Source of the DNA: Caryophanales bacterium UBA743
Lineage (GTDB): Bacteria; Bacillota_I; Bacilli_A; RFN20; CAG-826
Length of the DNA stretch: 64,000 bases
Reading direction: 5' to 3'
Assembly: GCA_002297365.1 (NCBI GenBank)
Contig: DBKT01000012.1
Span: 1-64,000, forward strand
Numbering within the stretch: position 1 is the stretch's first letter; the number at the start of each line of letters is the position of its first letter. Positions 1 to 7,738 of this stretch are shown in pieces. Both the position numbers and the translations under genes were made by a program. The notes beneath the pieces were generated by a model. The model made no database searches. It was not told the origin of the DNA and saw only the letters and a program-made list of their open reading frames with translations.

Positions 1-169
1 CGGCGCCTTTTGGCAAGGGGGGGAACGCATTTTTTTCTTAATTTTCTTCAAAATTGCCTATTTATCGAGCATTTTTTCAAAATAATTTTAAAAAATATTT
101 TCTCGCACCTTTATGCGTCGCTTGCGCACGTGCAGGCGCGTGCTAATTTAACTAAAAGTTTATACAGCA
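1..169. other. AT-rich left edge, no gene seen
   Basis: I see no supportable gene here. The only open frame on the plus strand (10-210) has no ribosome binding site, an unremarkable composition, and runs through the terminator of the gene to its right. A short GC-rich patch around 105-143 contains overlapping inverted repeats (GCACGTGC and nearby) that could be the edge of a structured RNA or of a gene outside the window, but nothing identifies it. Confidence 0.4.
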
Positions 170-199
170 AAAAGAAAAACGGGTTCGTGAGAAACCCGC
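170..199 (-). terminator. Rho-independent terminator of the superoxide reductase gene
   Basis: On the minus strand a CGGGTT / AACCCG stem (180-185 with 193-198, 7-nt loop) is followed by a T-rich run complementary to 170-179. It lies about 20 nt after the stop codon of the gene ending at 220 and closes the transcript coming from the right. Confidence 0.85.
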
Positions 200-219
200 T
201 TATTACTTAGAATTTCGTT

Positions 220-600
220 TTATAAATCCGCTTTCCAAATTCCGTGAAGATTGCAATGCGCGTAAACCGCAATCACAATTTCGTCTTCGCTCAGTTGAAA
301 GACGGCCTCTGGAGCCATATTCGGATGGAGATTTCTTCTTTGAGTTCCTTTATCGGTAACCAAGAAAATCCAATCGATAAAATGGTTCTCCAACATTGGA
401 TGAGGTATCTCCCCTACTTTGACGTAGACCTTCCCATTTTCTTCATGAACGATCGGCACGTGTTTTTCTGAGCCTGTTTGTTCAGAAGATGTATGGATTG
501 TGGCTTCTTTCATCTCTTCGCCACAACAAGATGGGGTGCAGCCTCCCTTTTCTAAAAGGTAGACAAGTGTCTTGCAAGATTTGCATTCAAAAAAATTCAT
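220..600 (-). CDS. Desulfoferrodoxin-type superoxide reductase
   Basis: Cytoplasmic iron protein that reduces superoxide to peroxide without making oxygen, typical of anaerobes. The 126-residue protein has both family domains. The N-terminal desulforedoxin-like Fe(Cys)4 site is C6, C9, C25, C26, with an extra C21. The C-terminal catalytic Fe(His)4Cys site is H47 in EKHVP, H67, H73, C116 and H119, with the usual Glu45-Lys46 pair. It is therefore a full-length two-iron form rather than a neelaredoxin. AAGGAG lies at 609-614, and the gene begins 12 nt after the BI-1 family gene, so the two are probably co-transcribed. Function is confident from motifs; the electron donor (usually rubredoxin) is not visible here. 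Confidence 0.93.
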   Translation of the reverse strand: MNFFECKSCKTLVYLLEKGGCTPSCCGEEMKEATIHTSSEQTGSEKHVPIVHEENGKVYVKVGEIPHPMLENHFIDWIFLVTDKGTQRRNLHPNMAPEAVFQLSEDEIVIAVYAHCNLHGIWKADL

Positions 601-612
601 TTTATTTTCTCC

Positions 613-1353
613 TTAACGTTTTCTAGATGCCGCAGTCAATAAATATAATATCCTCAAAAAGACCATCAAAAAGTCGGAATACATATTAAAGGCACAAAAG
701 AGGGCGAGATTGGTATTGTTGTTGCCATTCTCCGCTAGTTTTTTTATGTTATAGGAATCCACCGCAACAAAAATCATTAACACCACCAAAACCCCAACTG
801 AGATAATCCAGTCCAATAGAATTCCGGCAGCCGGGGAAAATAAATAGAAGATTCCCCAAAACAAAGACGTAATCATTAAGCCAATTCCTAAACCGCTAGC
901 GACAAGCGTCAACCAATTTAAGTTTGCTTTGGAAAAATATCCCACCAAGAACATCGAGCCAAAAGCCAAAGCGGTTATAAAAAATGCTTCAGCGACCACC
1001 GAAAGGCTAATGCCACCAAGCAAAATCAAAGAGAAGACACCACCCATAAAGACGGCATATAAAATAAAGCCTACCCATGGTGCCTTGCCAGTTTTAACAG
1101 AGTAAAGACTATTCACGACAGAAGTAATCAAAGAACCGAAAAGACAAACGATTCCGCTTATCAAAGCGATGAGGTATCCTTGGCCAGTTAAATATCCATC
1201 CGTGTCTAAGCAAAAATAAGCTAAGCCAAACGACCAGCCAAAAGCAACCACGGCGCTAATCAGCAAGCCAATGAACATATACCCAAAGACTTTCGCTAAA
1301 AACTTAGAGCCAGAAACGTCTTGAGAATAGGTGATGGTGTTTTCCATTTCCAT
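613..1353 (-). CDS. Bax inhibitor-1 / YccA family membrane protein
   Basis: Polytopic membrane protein of the BI-1 (UPF0005) family with about seven hydrophobic segments, 246 residues from the chosen start. Bacterial members such as YccA and YetJ interact with FtsH or act as pH-sensitive calcium leak channels; which applies here is unknown. I place the start at 1353 (peptide begins MEMENTITYS) because GGAGG at 1362-1366 sits 8 nt upstream. The longer open frame to 1416 would start inside the hairpin separating it from tpiA. The superoxide reductase gene follows after 12 nt. Its ribosome binding site lies in the stem of a 12-bp hairpin (see the 1351-1392 entry), which could limit both transcription and translation. 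Confidence 0.85.
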   Translation of the reverse strand: MEMENTITYSQDVSGSKFLAKVFGYMFIGLLISAVVAFGWSFGLAYFCLDTDGYLTGQGYLIALISGIVCLFGSLITSVVNSLYSVKTGKAPWVGFILYAVFMGGVFSLILLGGISLSVVAEAFFITALAFGSMFLVGYFSKANLNWLTLVASGLGIGLMITSLFWGIFYLFSPAAGILLDWIISVGVLVVLMIFVAVDSYNIKKLAENGNNNTNLALFCAFNMYSDFLMVFLRILYLLTAASRKR

Positions 1354-1392
1354 AAGAAAAGCCTCCTTTCGCTTATTATAGCAAAGGGAGGC
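1351..1392 (-). terminator. Terminator-like hairpin overlapping the BI-1 gene RBS
   Basis: On the minus strand the arms 1381-1392 and 1361-1372 pair over 12 positions with one C-A mismatch and one G-T wobble. The 8-nt loop is TATAATAA and the downstream run is TTTTCTT. It looks like an intrinsic terminator for pgk-tpiA. Its descending arm contains the GGAGG of the next gene, and its loop together with TGC forms an extended -10 (TGCTATAAT, 1375-1383), so it may be terminator, promoter and RBS-sequestering element at once. Confidence 0.6.
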
Positions 1393-1415
1393 AAGAAATA
1401 AGAATGAAACGCTCA

Positions 1416-2177
1416 CTATTTTGCGAGCATGCCTTCGATAAGGCCGTGGAAAGAGGATGGTTCCAAGGAAGCTCCGCCAACGAGAGCGCCATCAATGTCT
1501 TTTTCAGACATGTATTCAGCGACATTGTTCGGTTTCACAGAGCCACCATAAAGAATTCTCATATCTTTCGCGACAGCGCCGAACATTTCATTTAAAACGG
1601 AACGGATGTATCCGATGGTTTCTTCTGCGGTTTCCTTCGTTGCGCTCTTACCAGTGCCGATCGCCCAAATGGGTTCGTAGGCAATCACGACTTTTTTTGC
1701 TTCTTCAGGAGTCAAAGAAGCTAAACCAGTGCGAATTTGTTCCGCCACAAACGCCTTGGTTTCACCTTTCTCAAAAGTCTCCAAAGATTCACCGCAGCAA
1801 TAAACAGGGGTCATATCGTTAGCAAGAAGAGCTTTGATTTTCTCATTGCATTTTTCCGAAGTTTCGCCATTATAGGCTCTTCTCTCGGAATGTCCAAGAA
1901 TCACCCAGCCTATGCCTATTTCCTTTAGCATCGGAATAGAAACTTCGCCAGTATATGCGCCATGGTCGTGCTCGTTCACATTTTGAGCGGCCACAATGCA
2001 CTTAGGATTGATGTTTTCTTTTACCGTTTGAAGGCAAACGAAAGTTGGGGCGACACCCACATCGATATTGTGAGCAACTGCGTAGTCGACCATCTCTGAA
2101 GCGGCAAGCGCAAAAGCCTTGGCTTCAGATGGGGTTTTATTCATTTTCCAGTTGCCGAGTAACAATTTCTTTCTCAT
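1416..2177 (-). CDS. tpiA: Triosephosphate isomerase
   Basis: Cytoplasmic glycolytic enzyme interconverting dihydroxyacetone phosphate and glyceraldehyde 3-phosphate. From the start at 2177 the protein is 253 residues, the family's normal length, and opens with MRKKLLLGNWKMN. Catalytic residues are visible: K11 in NWKMN, H96 in LGHSERR and E168 in AYEPIWAIGTGK. The phosphate-gripping glycines (YGGSV and VGGASL) are near the C-terminus. An upstream ATG at 2192 overlaps the pgk stop (TAATG), but the GGAAGG at 2185-2190 lies 7 nt before the ATG at 2177, which I prefer. It is translationally coupled to pgk. Certain by motif. Confidence 0.97.
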   Translation of the reverse strand: MRKKLLLGNWKMNKTPSEAKAFALAASEMVDYAVAHNIDVGVAPTFVCLQTVKENINPKCIVAAQNVNEHDHGAYTGEVSIPMLKEIGIGWVILGHSERRAYNGETSEKCNEKIKALLANDMTPVYCCGESLETFEKGETKAFVAEQIRTGLASLTPEEAKKVVIAYEPIWAIGTGKSATKETAEETIGYIRSVLNEMFGAVAKDMRILYGGSVKPNNVAEYMSEKDIDGALVGGASLEPSSFHGLIEGMLAK

Positions 2178-2191
2178 TAGGAAGCCTTCCA

Positions 2192-3448
2192 TTAGCGAAG
2201 AACGTCGACACCAGGAAGGTGTCCATCATTTTCGATCATCTCTAAAGATGCGCCGCCGCCAGTAGAAACATGGGAGAAATCATCTTTATAGCCGAATTGT
2301 TTCACAGCAGAGGCAGAATCGCCACCGCCGCAAACGGTAAAAGCCTTTCCCTTAATAGCGGAAATGGCTTCACAAATAGCTTTGGTTCCAGCTTGGAATT
2401 CTTTTTGTTCAAAAACGCCTAAAGGGCCATTCCAGAAAACCATTTTCGCCTTGGAAATGATTTCTTGATAGAAGGCAGCCGTATTTGGGCCAATATCGCA
2501 TCCTTCATATCCATCCGGAATGCATCCGCCTCTTTCAATCACGGTATCAACGATTTTGATTTTACGATCGGTGACGCTTGGATCAAAAGCGGTTGTAACG
2601 ACAGCATCGGTCGGCAAAAGCAAACGTCCCTTTGCCTCCAAGATGCACTTACGAGCGTAATCCAATTGGTCTTCCTCAACAGGAGAATTGCCAACGTTCA
2701 TACCCATTGCTTTCTTAAAGGTGTAAGTCATAGCTCCGCCGATTAAGACGTAATCGCATTTCTTCAGCAAAGAATCGATGACCTTAATCTTATCGGAAAC
2801 TTTAAATCCACCAAGAATCGCAACATATGGGCGATCGCTATCCTTAACTTCAACGCAACGCGTGAGGTTATCCACTTCTTTAATCATCAAATAGCCTTCG
2901 GCAACTGGTTTGCCCTCTGCTTTTAAGATAGAAGGAACGCCAACGGTAGAAGCATGAGCACGGTGTGCGCTTCCAAAAGCGTCCATAACAAATACATCGG
3001 CTAAAGAAGCCCATTCTTTGGCTAATTCAGGATCGTTCTTCTCCTCGCCTTTTTCATAACGAGTGTTTTGAACAAGAAGAATATCCCCGTCTTTTAGAGC
3101 GGCAACAGCCTTTTGCAATTCCTCACCACGTGTTGCAGGGCAGAAAAAGACTTTCTTTCCTGGAACAAGCTCTTGAAGAGCTTTGGCAACAGGAGCCATA
3201 TCATTGGCTTTTTTCATCTCTTCGATCTTGGCTGGGTCTGGTTCTTTCCACTTAATCTTGCCAAGGTGGGACATCAAAATTAAACGAGCGCCCTTATCGG
3301 ATAAATAATTAATGGTTGGAAGAGCGGCTTTAATACGGTTATTATCGCGAATAACGCCATTTTTCTGCGGGACGTTAAAGTCAACACGGACATAAACTTT
3401 CTTCCCAGCTAAGTCTTTTAAATCTTCTACTGTGAGCATAATATACAT
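2192..3448 (-). CDS. pgk: Phosphoglycerate kinase
   Basis: Transfers phosphate from 1,3-bisphosphoglycerate to ADP in glycolysis. The 418-residue protein contains RVDFNVP at 21-27, MSHLGK, the LGGFKVSDK loop and a C-terminal nucleotide-binding GGGDSASA. AAGGAG at 3452-3457 is only 3 nt from the ATG at 3448 but 12 nt from the one at 3439 (MLTVEDL); either could be used and neither spacing is ideal. It heads the pgk-tpiA unit and is separated from gapA by about 3 kb, unlike the contiguous gap-pgk-tpi operons of many Firmicutes. The upstream 82 nt hold an AACACTTT/AAAGTGTT inverted repeat at 3473-3491 but no clear promoter. Confidence 0.97.
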   Translation of the reverse strand: MYIMLTVEDLKDLAGKKVYVRVDFNVPQKNGVIRDNNRIKAALPTINYLSDKGARLILMSHLGKIKWKEPDPAKIEEMKKANDMAPVAKALQELVPGKKVFFCPATRGEELQKAVAALKDGDILLVQNTRYEKGEEKNDPELAKEWASLADVFVMDAFGSAHRAHASTVGVPSILKAEGKPVAEGYLMIKEVDNLTRCVEVKDSDRPYVAILGGFKVSDKIKVIDSLLKKCDYVLIGGAMTYTFKKAMGMNVGNSPVEEDQLDYARKCILEAKGRLLLPTDAVVTTAFDPSVTDRKIKIVDTVIERGGCIPDGYEGCDIGPNTAAFYQEIISKAKMVFWNGPLGVFEQKEFQAGTKAICEAISAIKGKAFTVCGGGDSASAVKQFGYKDDFSHVSTGGGASLEMIENDGHLPGVDVLR

Positions 3449-3525
3449 TTTCTCCTTATGCGGTTAAATGATAACACTTTTTTAAAGTGTTCTTCATCTA
3501 TAAATAAAGAAATACCGATTTACTC

Positions 3526-3559
3526 AAAGAAAAAAGAGACTGTTGAAACAGTCTCTTTT
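3526..3559 (-). terminator. Terminator of the lipoprotein gene ending at 3575
   Basis: A 12-bp minus-strand stem (AAAAGAGACTGT type arms at 3532-3543 and 3548-3559, 4-nt loop) is followed by a T-rich run complementary to 3526-3534. It isolates the pgk-tpiA transcript, so pgk must have its own promoter. Confidence 0.88.
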
Positions 3560-3574
3560 GTTTTCCTTCAGGAA

Positions 3575-4447
3575 TTAGTCATCAAAGCTGGAGCCAAAGG
3601 AAGCAAACACAGCCAATCCCTTGACAGCCAAAGACGCATCTAAAGTCCAGGTATTCAAATCAATTTGAACTGAGGATTTTTCGGCTTTTGCCCAATCCAT
3701 CGTTTCTTCATAATCCTGATAGTTGTTATAAAGTCTGGTTAATTGGTAGTTTTCCCACTCATAGATGCAGTTTTCGCCGCCCATTTTAACTTGCGCATCG
3801 TTTTGTGGATAAACAGCTGTGATATCAGCCTTCATAGAGCCATCGGCGTATTTGGTATAAGATTCGCTCTTGATATAGCCTTTGACAGATCCGCCAGCAT
3901 GGCCTTCGCCGTATCCGAAAGCGGAATCATTATACGTTTCTTTATCGGTTTTGTCTTTGCTGTTAGAGCTCATCCAGCCTTCAGCTTTATCGAAACCAGC
4001 CAACCATTTGGCAACGCTAGCAGCTTGGCCGTTGGCATAGTTAGTAAAAGCTGCAACGCCAGCCGCTAAAGCTGTTTTGACAGCAGCTTCAGTCACTTCG
4101 CAATATTTCTTGTCGCTACCGACTTCAGCGCCAAAAAGGAATTTGCCACTGTCGCTCTTATAGACATAATAGGTGCTTCCTGCTTCATAGAGATCACCGA
4201 AAGCTTCGTCAAAATGACGATAGCCATAAAGGTTTTCGGTATCTACAACCGCAGAGTTGATGGGATTCTTTTTGGCAACCGTCTTCTTTGCGTAGGTGAA
4301 TTTGGTTGGGGTCGAGGCCTTCCCGTTATAGGAATTTAATTCGGTTTCGGCTTGAGCACGGGTTAAATCCTGTCCTTTTGCGCCACAGCTGGCTAACATA
4401 CTGACTCCAGCTAAGGCTAATAAGCTTAATTTGATTTTTGCGTTCAT
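3575..4447 (-). CDS. Lipoprotein of unknown function
   Basis: I do not recognise this family. From the ATG at 4447 the protein is 290 residues. It has a lipoprotein signal peptide ending at the lipobox LASC with Cys21, so it should be diacylated by Lgt and anchored outside the membrane. The mature part is Lys, Tyr and Asp rich without obvious repeats and contains no serine- or threonine-bearing flavinylation motif, despite following the apbE operon. The start is set by AAGGAG at 4457-4462, 9 nt upstream; the longer frame to 4516 is disregarded. A perfect TTGCGAT/ATCGCAA inverted repeat (4467-4498) lies just upstream of the ribosome binding site. It may be read from the apbE operon or from a promoter near 4505. 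Confidence 0.75.
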   Translation of the reverse strand: MNAKIKLSLLALAGVSMLASCGAKGQDLTRAQAETELNSYNGKASTPTKFTYAKKTVAKKNPINSAVVDTENLYGYRHFDEAFGDLYEAGSTYYVYKSDSGKFLFGAEVGSDKKYCEVTEAAVKTALAAGVAAFTNYANGQAASVAKWLAGFDKAEGWMSSNSKDKTDKETYNDSAFGYGEGHAGGSVKGYIKSESYTKYADGSMKADITAVYPQNDAQVKMGGENCIYEWENYQLTRLYNNYQDYEETMDWAKAEKSSVQIDLNTWTLDASLAVKGLAVFASFGSSFDD

Positions 4448-4522
4448 TATGAATCGCTCCTTTTCTTTGCGATAGAATTCTAACTTCTGAAATCGCAATT
4501 TACAATATCTTATCATAGCCTT

Positions 4523-5059
4523 TTATTCATCTTGCTGCATCTCTTTTAAAGGCCGGCTTCGCAAAATTTTTTCTGCCACGAAAGACATCAAGAAGCCGCT
4601 TATCAAAGAGAGGAATGAAATAAAAGGGAAGTAGAAGAAAGTCGCAAAGCCGTGTTCTACAAAAATGGCGGCGACCCCCACTTGTGCCAACGAATGCATA
4701 AAGGCCCCTAAAAGAGATACCCCATATATTGTCAAAAAATGAAGTTTTTCTTCAAAAAGAAAATGCGCCAAGCACATAAAAGCAAAGGAAAGGACGGCGC
4801 CAGCCAAAGACATATAAAAAGGCATCTGAAAAATATTGCCACGGAGCAAAGCGACGATAAATACACGGAGAGCGGAAACCAGAAAGGCCTCATAAAAGGG
4901 GCAAGAGTATAGCAAAATAAGAACAACAAGATTCGCCAAACCAAGCTTTACTCCCGGCACCCAAGAAGGAATGAAAGACTCGGCATATCCCAAAACAATC
5001 GCCAAAGCGAGCATGATGGAAAGAAACGCGATTTTATGAACGGAATAACGCCTCTTCAT
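4523..5059 (-). CDS. Gx transporter / Hpre_diP_synt_I family membrane protein
   Basis: A 178-residue integral membrane protein with about five hydrophobic helices. The pattern WVPGVKLGLANLV in the first third is characteristic of the Gx transporter family, historically labelled heptaprenyl diphosphate synthase component I. Its start overlaps the end of the NusG_II protein by four bases (ATGA), giving tight translational coupling. From memory, the combination with a NusG_II protein and an ApbE flavin transferase matches the EetB/EetA pair of the Listeria flavin-based extracellular electron transfer locus. Role here, by context: a membrane partner in extracytosolic flavin or quinone redox. The transported substrate, if any, is unknown. 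Confidence 0.75.
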   Translation of the reverse strand: MKRRYSVHKIAFLSIMLALAIVLGYAESFIPSWVPGVKLGLANLVVLILLYSCPFYEAFLVSALRVFIVALLRGNIFQMPFYMSLAGAVLSFAFMCLAHFLFEEKLHFLTIYGVSLLGAFMHSLAQVGVAAIFVEHGFATFFYFPFISFLSLISGFLMSFVAEKILRSRPLKEMQQDE

Positions 5060-5469
5060 ATTTCAATCTCCGAATCATGGCTTGGAGTCAATGAGTAAAT
5101 GCAGACACGCACTTCATTTGGTGCGCAAATGAGCGTTTGCATCGTCGAATCTATAAAACCCTGATGAACGCAGTATTGGTTCGAGCAATTACTATAAGTG
5201 ATGCCGATCTTGTGATTTTTTAATTCCACCACCATGTGGATGTGTTCTTTATCGTTTTCAATATCAATAGGAAATTTCTCGTCTTCTCCTTTTAATGAGA
5301 TTTTTTCATACAAGATATCGTTTCGATGATAGACGTTCGCGTATTTGTCCCCCGAATCATTTCTGGGTAGAAGGTAATAAGCCAGCAAAGACGCTGACAA
5401 AGCGACGAGAGCAAGCGCAAGAATCCCATCTCCAAGGTGTTTTTTGAAAAATTCTTTGAATTTCATCAT
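5056..5469 (-). CDS. NusG domain II (EetA-like) membrane-anchored protein
   Basis: A 137-residue protein with one N-terminal transmembrane helix (about residues 13-33) and an extracytoplasmic domain with the Cys pattern of the NusG_II family: NCSNQYC, a short hydrophobic turn, then LIC. It is not the transcription factor NusG, which is at 57609-58169. Two adjacent ATG codons (5469 and 5466) overlap the apbE TGA; GGAG about 5 nt from the second favours 5466. It sits between apbE and the Gx-family gene with four-base overlaps on both sides, so the three products are expected to be made in stoichiometry. The paired cysteines suggest a redox-active or disulphide-stabilised outer domain; that is inference. 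Confidence 0.72.
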   Translation of the reverse strand: MMKFKEFFKKHLGDGILALALVALSASLLAYYLLPRNDSGDKYANVYHRNDILYEKISLKGEDEKFPIDIENDKEHIHMVVELKNHKIGITYSNCSNQYCVHQGFIDSTMQTLICAPNEVRVCIYSLTPSHDSEIEI

Positions 5470-6506
5470 TTCTCCAAGACGAAATGCATGCCTTCAGAAG
5501 AAAGGACATCGCTTCCATCGTATATCATGTATTCGAAGGAGAATTTCTCTTGAAGGGCTTTCGCCGCTTCTACCCCTCCTACGAATATGGCCGTGCTTAA
5601 AACATCCGCATAAGCGGGATTATTGCAAAGAATAGATACCGTATCGTTCTTAGCAAGAGCGCTTCCCGTTCTTGGATCGACGATATGGCAATATTCTTTT
5701 CCTAAGTATTCTTTCGCCTGCTCGGAAATGCCAGAAGTTCCAACCCCCGTGTCCGAACAAAGGAAATACGCTTCAGAATATCCGGCCGAGCGAAGGCTTT
5801 TGATGGATATTTTGTAGGGTTTCGTATCGTTATAAAAGCCAATCGCCATCGAAGAGGATCCCCCATTGATGAAATAATCCTTCACACCTTGCTCCCTTAG
5901 ATAATCTTGAGCGATCTTCACGGCGTAGCCTTTAGCAAATGCCCCGACATCAATTTTTGCTTTCCCTGTCCTTTTTACGATGTTCCCATGCACTTCGTAG
6001 GAAGATTCCTTTCTTTCTTCAAGAAGCTCTTGAATGATGGAATCCTCGGGAAGAGGAGCGTCTTTTGTCTCAAGAAAATTTTTCCAGAGAGTCGCAAGAT
6101 TCCCAATAAGAGGATCAAAATAATATTCATATTCTTCTTTTCCATCTAAGATGTAAGACGTTTTCTCTTGCATTACCAGGCCGAATTCCAGCATGTCTGC
6201 AAGACGCTCATCCACCACAATCTCTTTTCCTTCATTGGAATCTAGATTGATGTAGAAAAGATTGACAATCGGTTTTAAATTCTCATCAACCCGAGAATTG
6301 TAGGCATCACTTAGATTGCTATAATCTTCGAAAATTTGAAAAACGTGTTCAAGCACCTTTTTGTTGGATCCAGTTAAAGTCAAGCTCATTCCGGTGCCAA
6401 AATACCACCGCGTATCTATAAGGGTTTCTTTGCTCGAAGTGTTTCCCGAAGCGTTTATACAAGAACAGAGCAAGAATGGCAACAATATAAGGAAATGCTT
6501 CTTCAT
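5466..6506 (-). CDS. apbE: FAD:protein FMN transferase (ApbE) lipoprotein
   Basis: Surface enzyme that transfers FMN from FAD onto Ser/Thr of target proteins, using Mg. The 346-residue protein begins with a lipoprotein signal peptide with cysteines at 14 and 16, the second being the likely lipidated residue (LLCSC). Family motifs are DVGAFAKGYA at 186-195, NGG at 214-216, TSGI near 257 and HIVDPRTG at 274-281. It leads the apbE-NusG_II-Gx operon. The ATG has no Shine-Dalgarno; a perfect TATAAT ends 8 nt before it (6515-6520), suggesting a leaderless message. No FMN-binding acceptor domain is encoded in this window, so its target must lie elsewhere. Confidence 0.9.
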   Translation of the reverse strand: MKKHFLILLPFLLCSCINASGNTSSKETLIDTRWYFGTGMSLTLTGSNKKVLEHVFQIFEDYSNLSDAYNSRVDENLKPIVNLFYINLDSNEGKEIVVDERLADMLEFGLVMQEKTSYILDGKEEYEYYFDPLIGNLATLWKNFLETKDAPLPEDSIIQELLEERKESSYEVHGNIVKRTGKAKIDVGAFAKGYAVKIAQDYLREQGVKDYFINGGSSSMAIGFYNDTKPYKISIKSLRSAGYSEAYFLCSDTGVGTSGISEQAKEYLGKEYCHIVDPRTGSALAKNDTVSILCNNPAYADVLSTAIFVGGVEAAKALQEKFSFEYMIYDGSDVLSSEGMHFVLEK

Positions 6507-6514
6507 AATCTAAG

Positions 6515-6520
6515 ATTATA
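6515..6520 (-). promoter_or_regulatory. -10 box of apbE, candidate leaderless start
   Basis: TATAAT is followed by CTTAGATT and then the apbE ATG. With the usual 6-8 nt from -10 to start, transcription would begin at or next to the A of the ATG. No convincing -35 is seen. The box is the left half of a perfect 6-3-6 dyad ATAATC-TTA-GATTAT that ends on the start codon. Confidence 0.6.
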
Positions 6521-6536
6521 GAGTTAAAAAGGGAAG

Positions 6537-6567
6537 AAAAAAAGACTCCGAGATTTTCTCGGAGTCC
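6537..6567 (-). terminator. Terminator of gapA
   Basis: A 10-bp minus-strand stem GACTCCGAGA / TCTCGGAGTC (6544-6553 and 6557-6566) has a 3-nt loop and is followed by seven T complementary to 6537-6543. It lies 20 nt after the gapA stop, and the apbE promoter follows directly. Confidence 0.95.
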
Positions 6568-6585
6568 AAAGGGGATCAGTATCGC

Positions 6586-7617
6586 TTATTTTGCGCCAAG
6601 GATGTGGCCATATAAGCCAGCAAGACGGACGTATTGAGAAGTGAAGCTGTATTCGTTATCGTACCAAGCGACGACTTTGACGAATTTCTTTCCTTCTGGA
6701 GTCTCAACAATCATCGTGAGGGTTGCATCGAAGATGGAACCATAGGTGTTGCCAAGGATATCGCTGGAAACGATTTCGTCTTCGTTATATCCAAGGATGC
6801 CTTTGAGTTCGCCTTCGGAAGCGGCCTTCATGGCGGCGTTGATTTCTTCGACGGTGACATTTTGGTCCTTTAATTCAACAGTGCAATCGCAAAGGGATCC
6901 ATCAGTGACTGGAACACGGATGGCGTTGCCATTTAAACGGCCGTTGAGCTCAGGAATGACTTTTCCGATTGCTTTTGCGGCACCGGTTGTGGTTGGAACG
7001 ATATTAGCGGCCGCAGCACGTCCTCTACGGAGATTATTGCCTGCAAGGTCAAGAATTCTTTGATCGTTGGTGTAAGCATGGACGGTGGTCATGGTTCCGC
7101 CAATAACGCCGAATTTGTCGTTAAGGACTTTCATGACTGGAGCTAAGCAGTTAGTCGTGCAAGAAGCGCCGGAAATGATGGTTTGATCGGCGGTTAATTT
7201 GTCGGTATTGACGCCATAGACATAAGTAGGGATGTCTTTGGAGGAAGATGGAGCAGAGATGATGACACCTTTGGCACCATTGTGAAGATGGACGTCGCCA
7301 TCTTCATGGCTCTTAAGACGGCCAGTGCACTCTAAGACGATATCGACGCCATATTTGCCCCATTCGAGTTCTTTTGGATCTTTCTTGCCGAGAACTGGAA
7401 TCTTGTGTCCTTGGAAGATGATGTTGTTCTCGTCAGCAGAGATTTCGTCTTTGTGCCAAGAACGATGTGTGGAATCGTACTTTAAAAGATAAGCGAGAGT
7501 TTTGGCATCAACCAAATCGTTGATGGCGACCACTTCAAATTCGCCACTTTCATAAGCGCGGCGGAACGCGAGACGGCCGATTCTGCCGAATCCGTTAATA
7601 GCTAGTTTAATTGACAT
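6586..7617 (-). CDS. gapA: Glyceraldehyde-3-phosphate dehydrogenase
   Basis: NAD-dependent glycolytic enzyme producing 1,3-bisphosphoglycerate, 343 residues. The Rossmann motif NGFGRIGR is at 8-15, Asp34 in AINDL indicates NAD preference, the catalytic Cys153 lies in SCTTNC and the catalytic His follows in VHAYTNDQ. It is monocistronic: an upstream extended -10 (TGCTATAAT, 7653-7661) and a strong terminator bracket it. AAGGAGG (7630-7636) is 12 nt from the ATG, longer than usual. Identity is certain. A single gap gene with this sequence type is expected to serve glycolysis. Confidence 0.98.
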   Translation of the reverse strand: MSIKLAINGFGRIGRLAFRRAYESGEFEVVAINDLVDAKTLAYLLKYDSTHRSWHKDEISADENNIIFQGHKIPVLGKKDPKELEWGKYGVDIVLECTGRLKSHEDGDVHLHNGAKGVIISAPSSSKDIPTYVYGVNTDKLTADQTIISGASCTTNCLAPVMKVLNDKFGVIGGTMTTVHAYTNDQRILDLAGNNLRRGRAAAANIVPTTTGAAKAIGKVIPELNGRLNGNAIRVPVTDGSLCDCTVELKDQNVTVEEINAAMKAASEGELKGILGYNEDEIVSSDILGNTYGSIFDATLTMIVETPEGKKFVKVVAWYDNEYSFTSQYVRLAGLYGHILGAK

Positions 7618-7652
7618 GTTACTTGATGTCCTCCTTTTTAAACTGCGGCTGT

Positions 7653-7661
7653 ATTATAGCA
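7653..7661 (-). promoter_or_regulatory. Extended -10 promoter of gapA
   Basis: TGCTATAAT, a TGn-extended -10, lies about 36 nt before the ATG and upstream of an AAGGAGG ribosome binding site. The -35 region is only T-rich. The same TGCTATAAT string recurs in the tpiA/BI-1 junction at 1375-1383. Confidence 0.65.
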
Positions 7662-7738
7662 AAGCTAAAAGGGAAAATAAAAGGGATATTGGTATTGATA
7701 AATCGATATTGCCTATTTCTAGTTTAGGAGCGCGCTTC

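Noticed and set aside
10..210. 66-codon plus-strand ORF at the left edge
   Set aside because: No ribosome binding site, no family resemblance, and it runs through the terminator of the superoxide reductase gene.
1417..2192. Start of tpiA at 2192
   Set aside because: The ATG at 2177 has a properly spaced GGAAGG and gives the conserved N-terminus.
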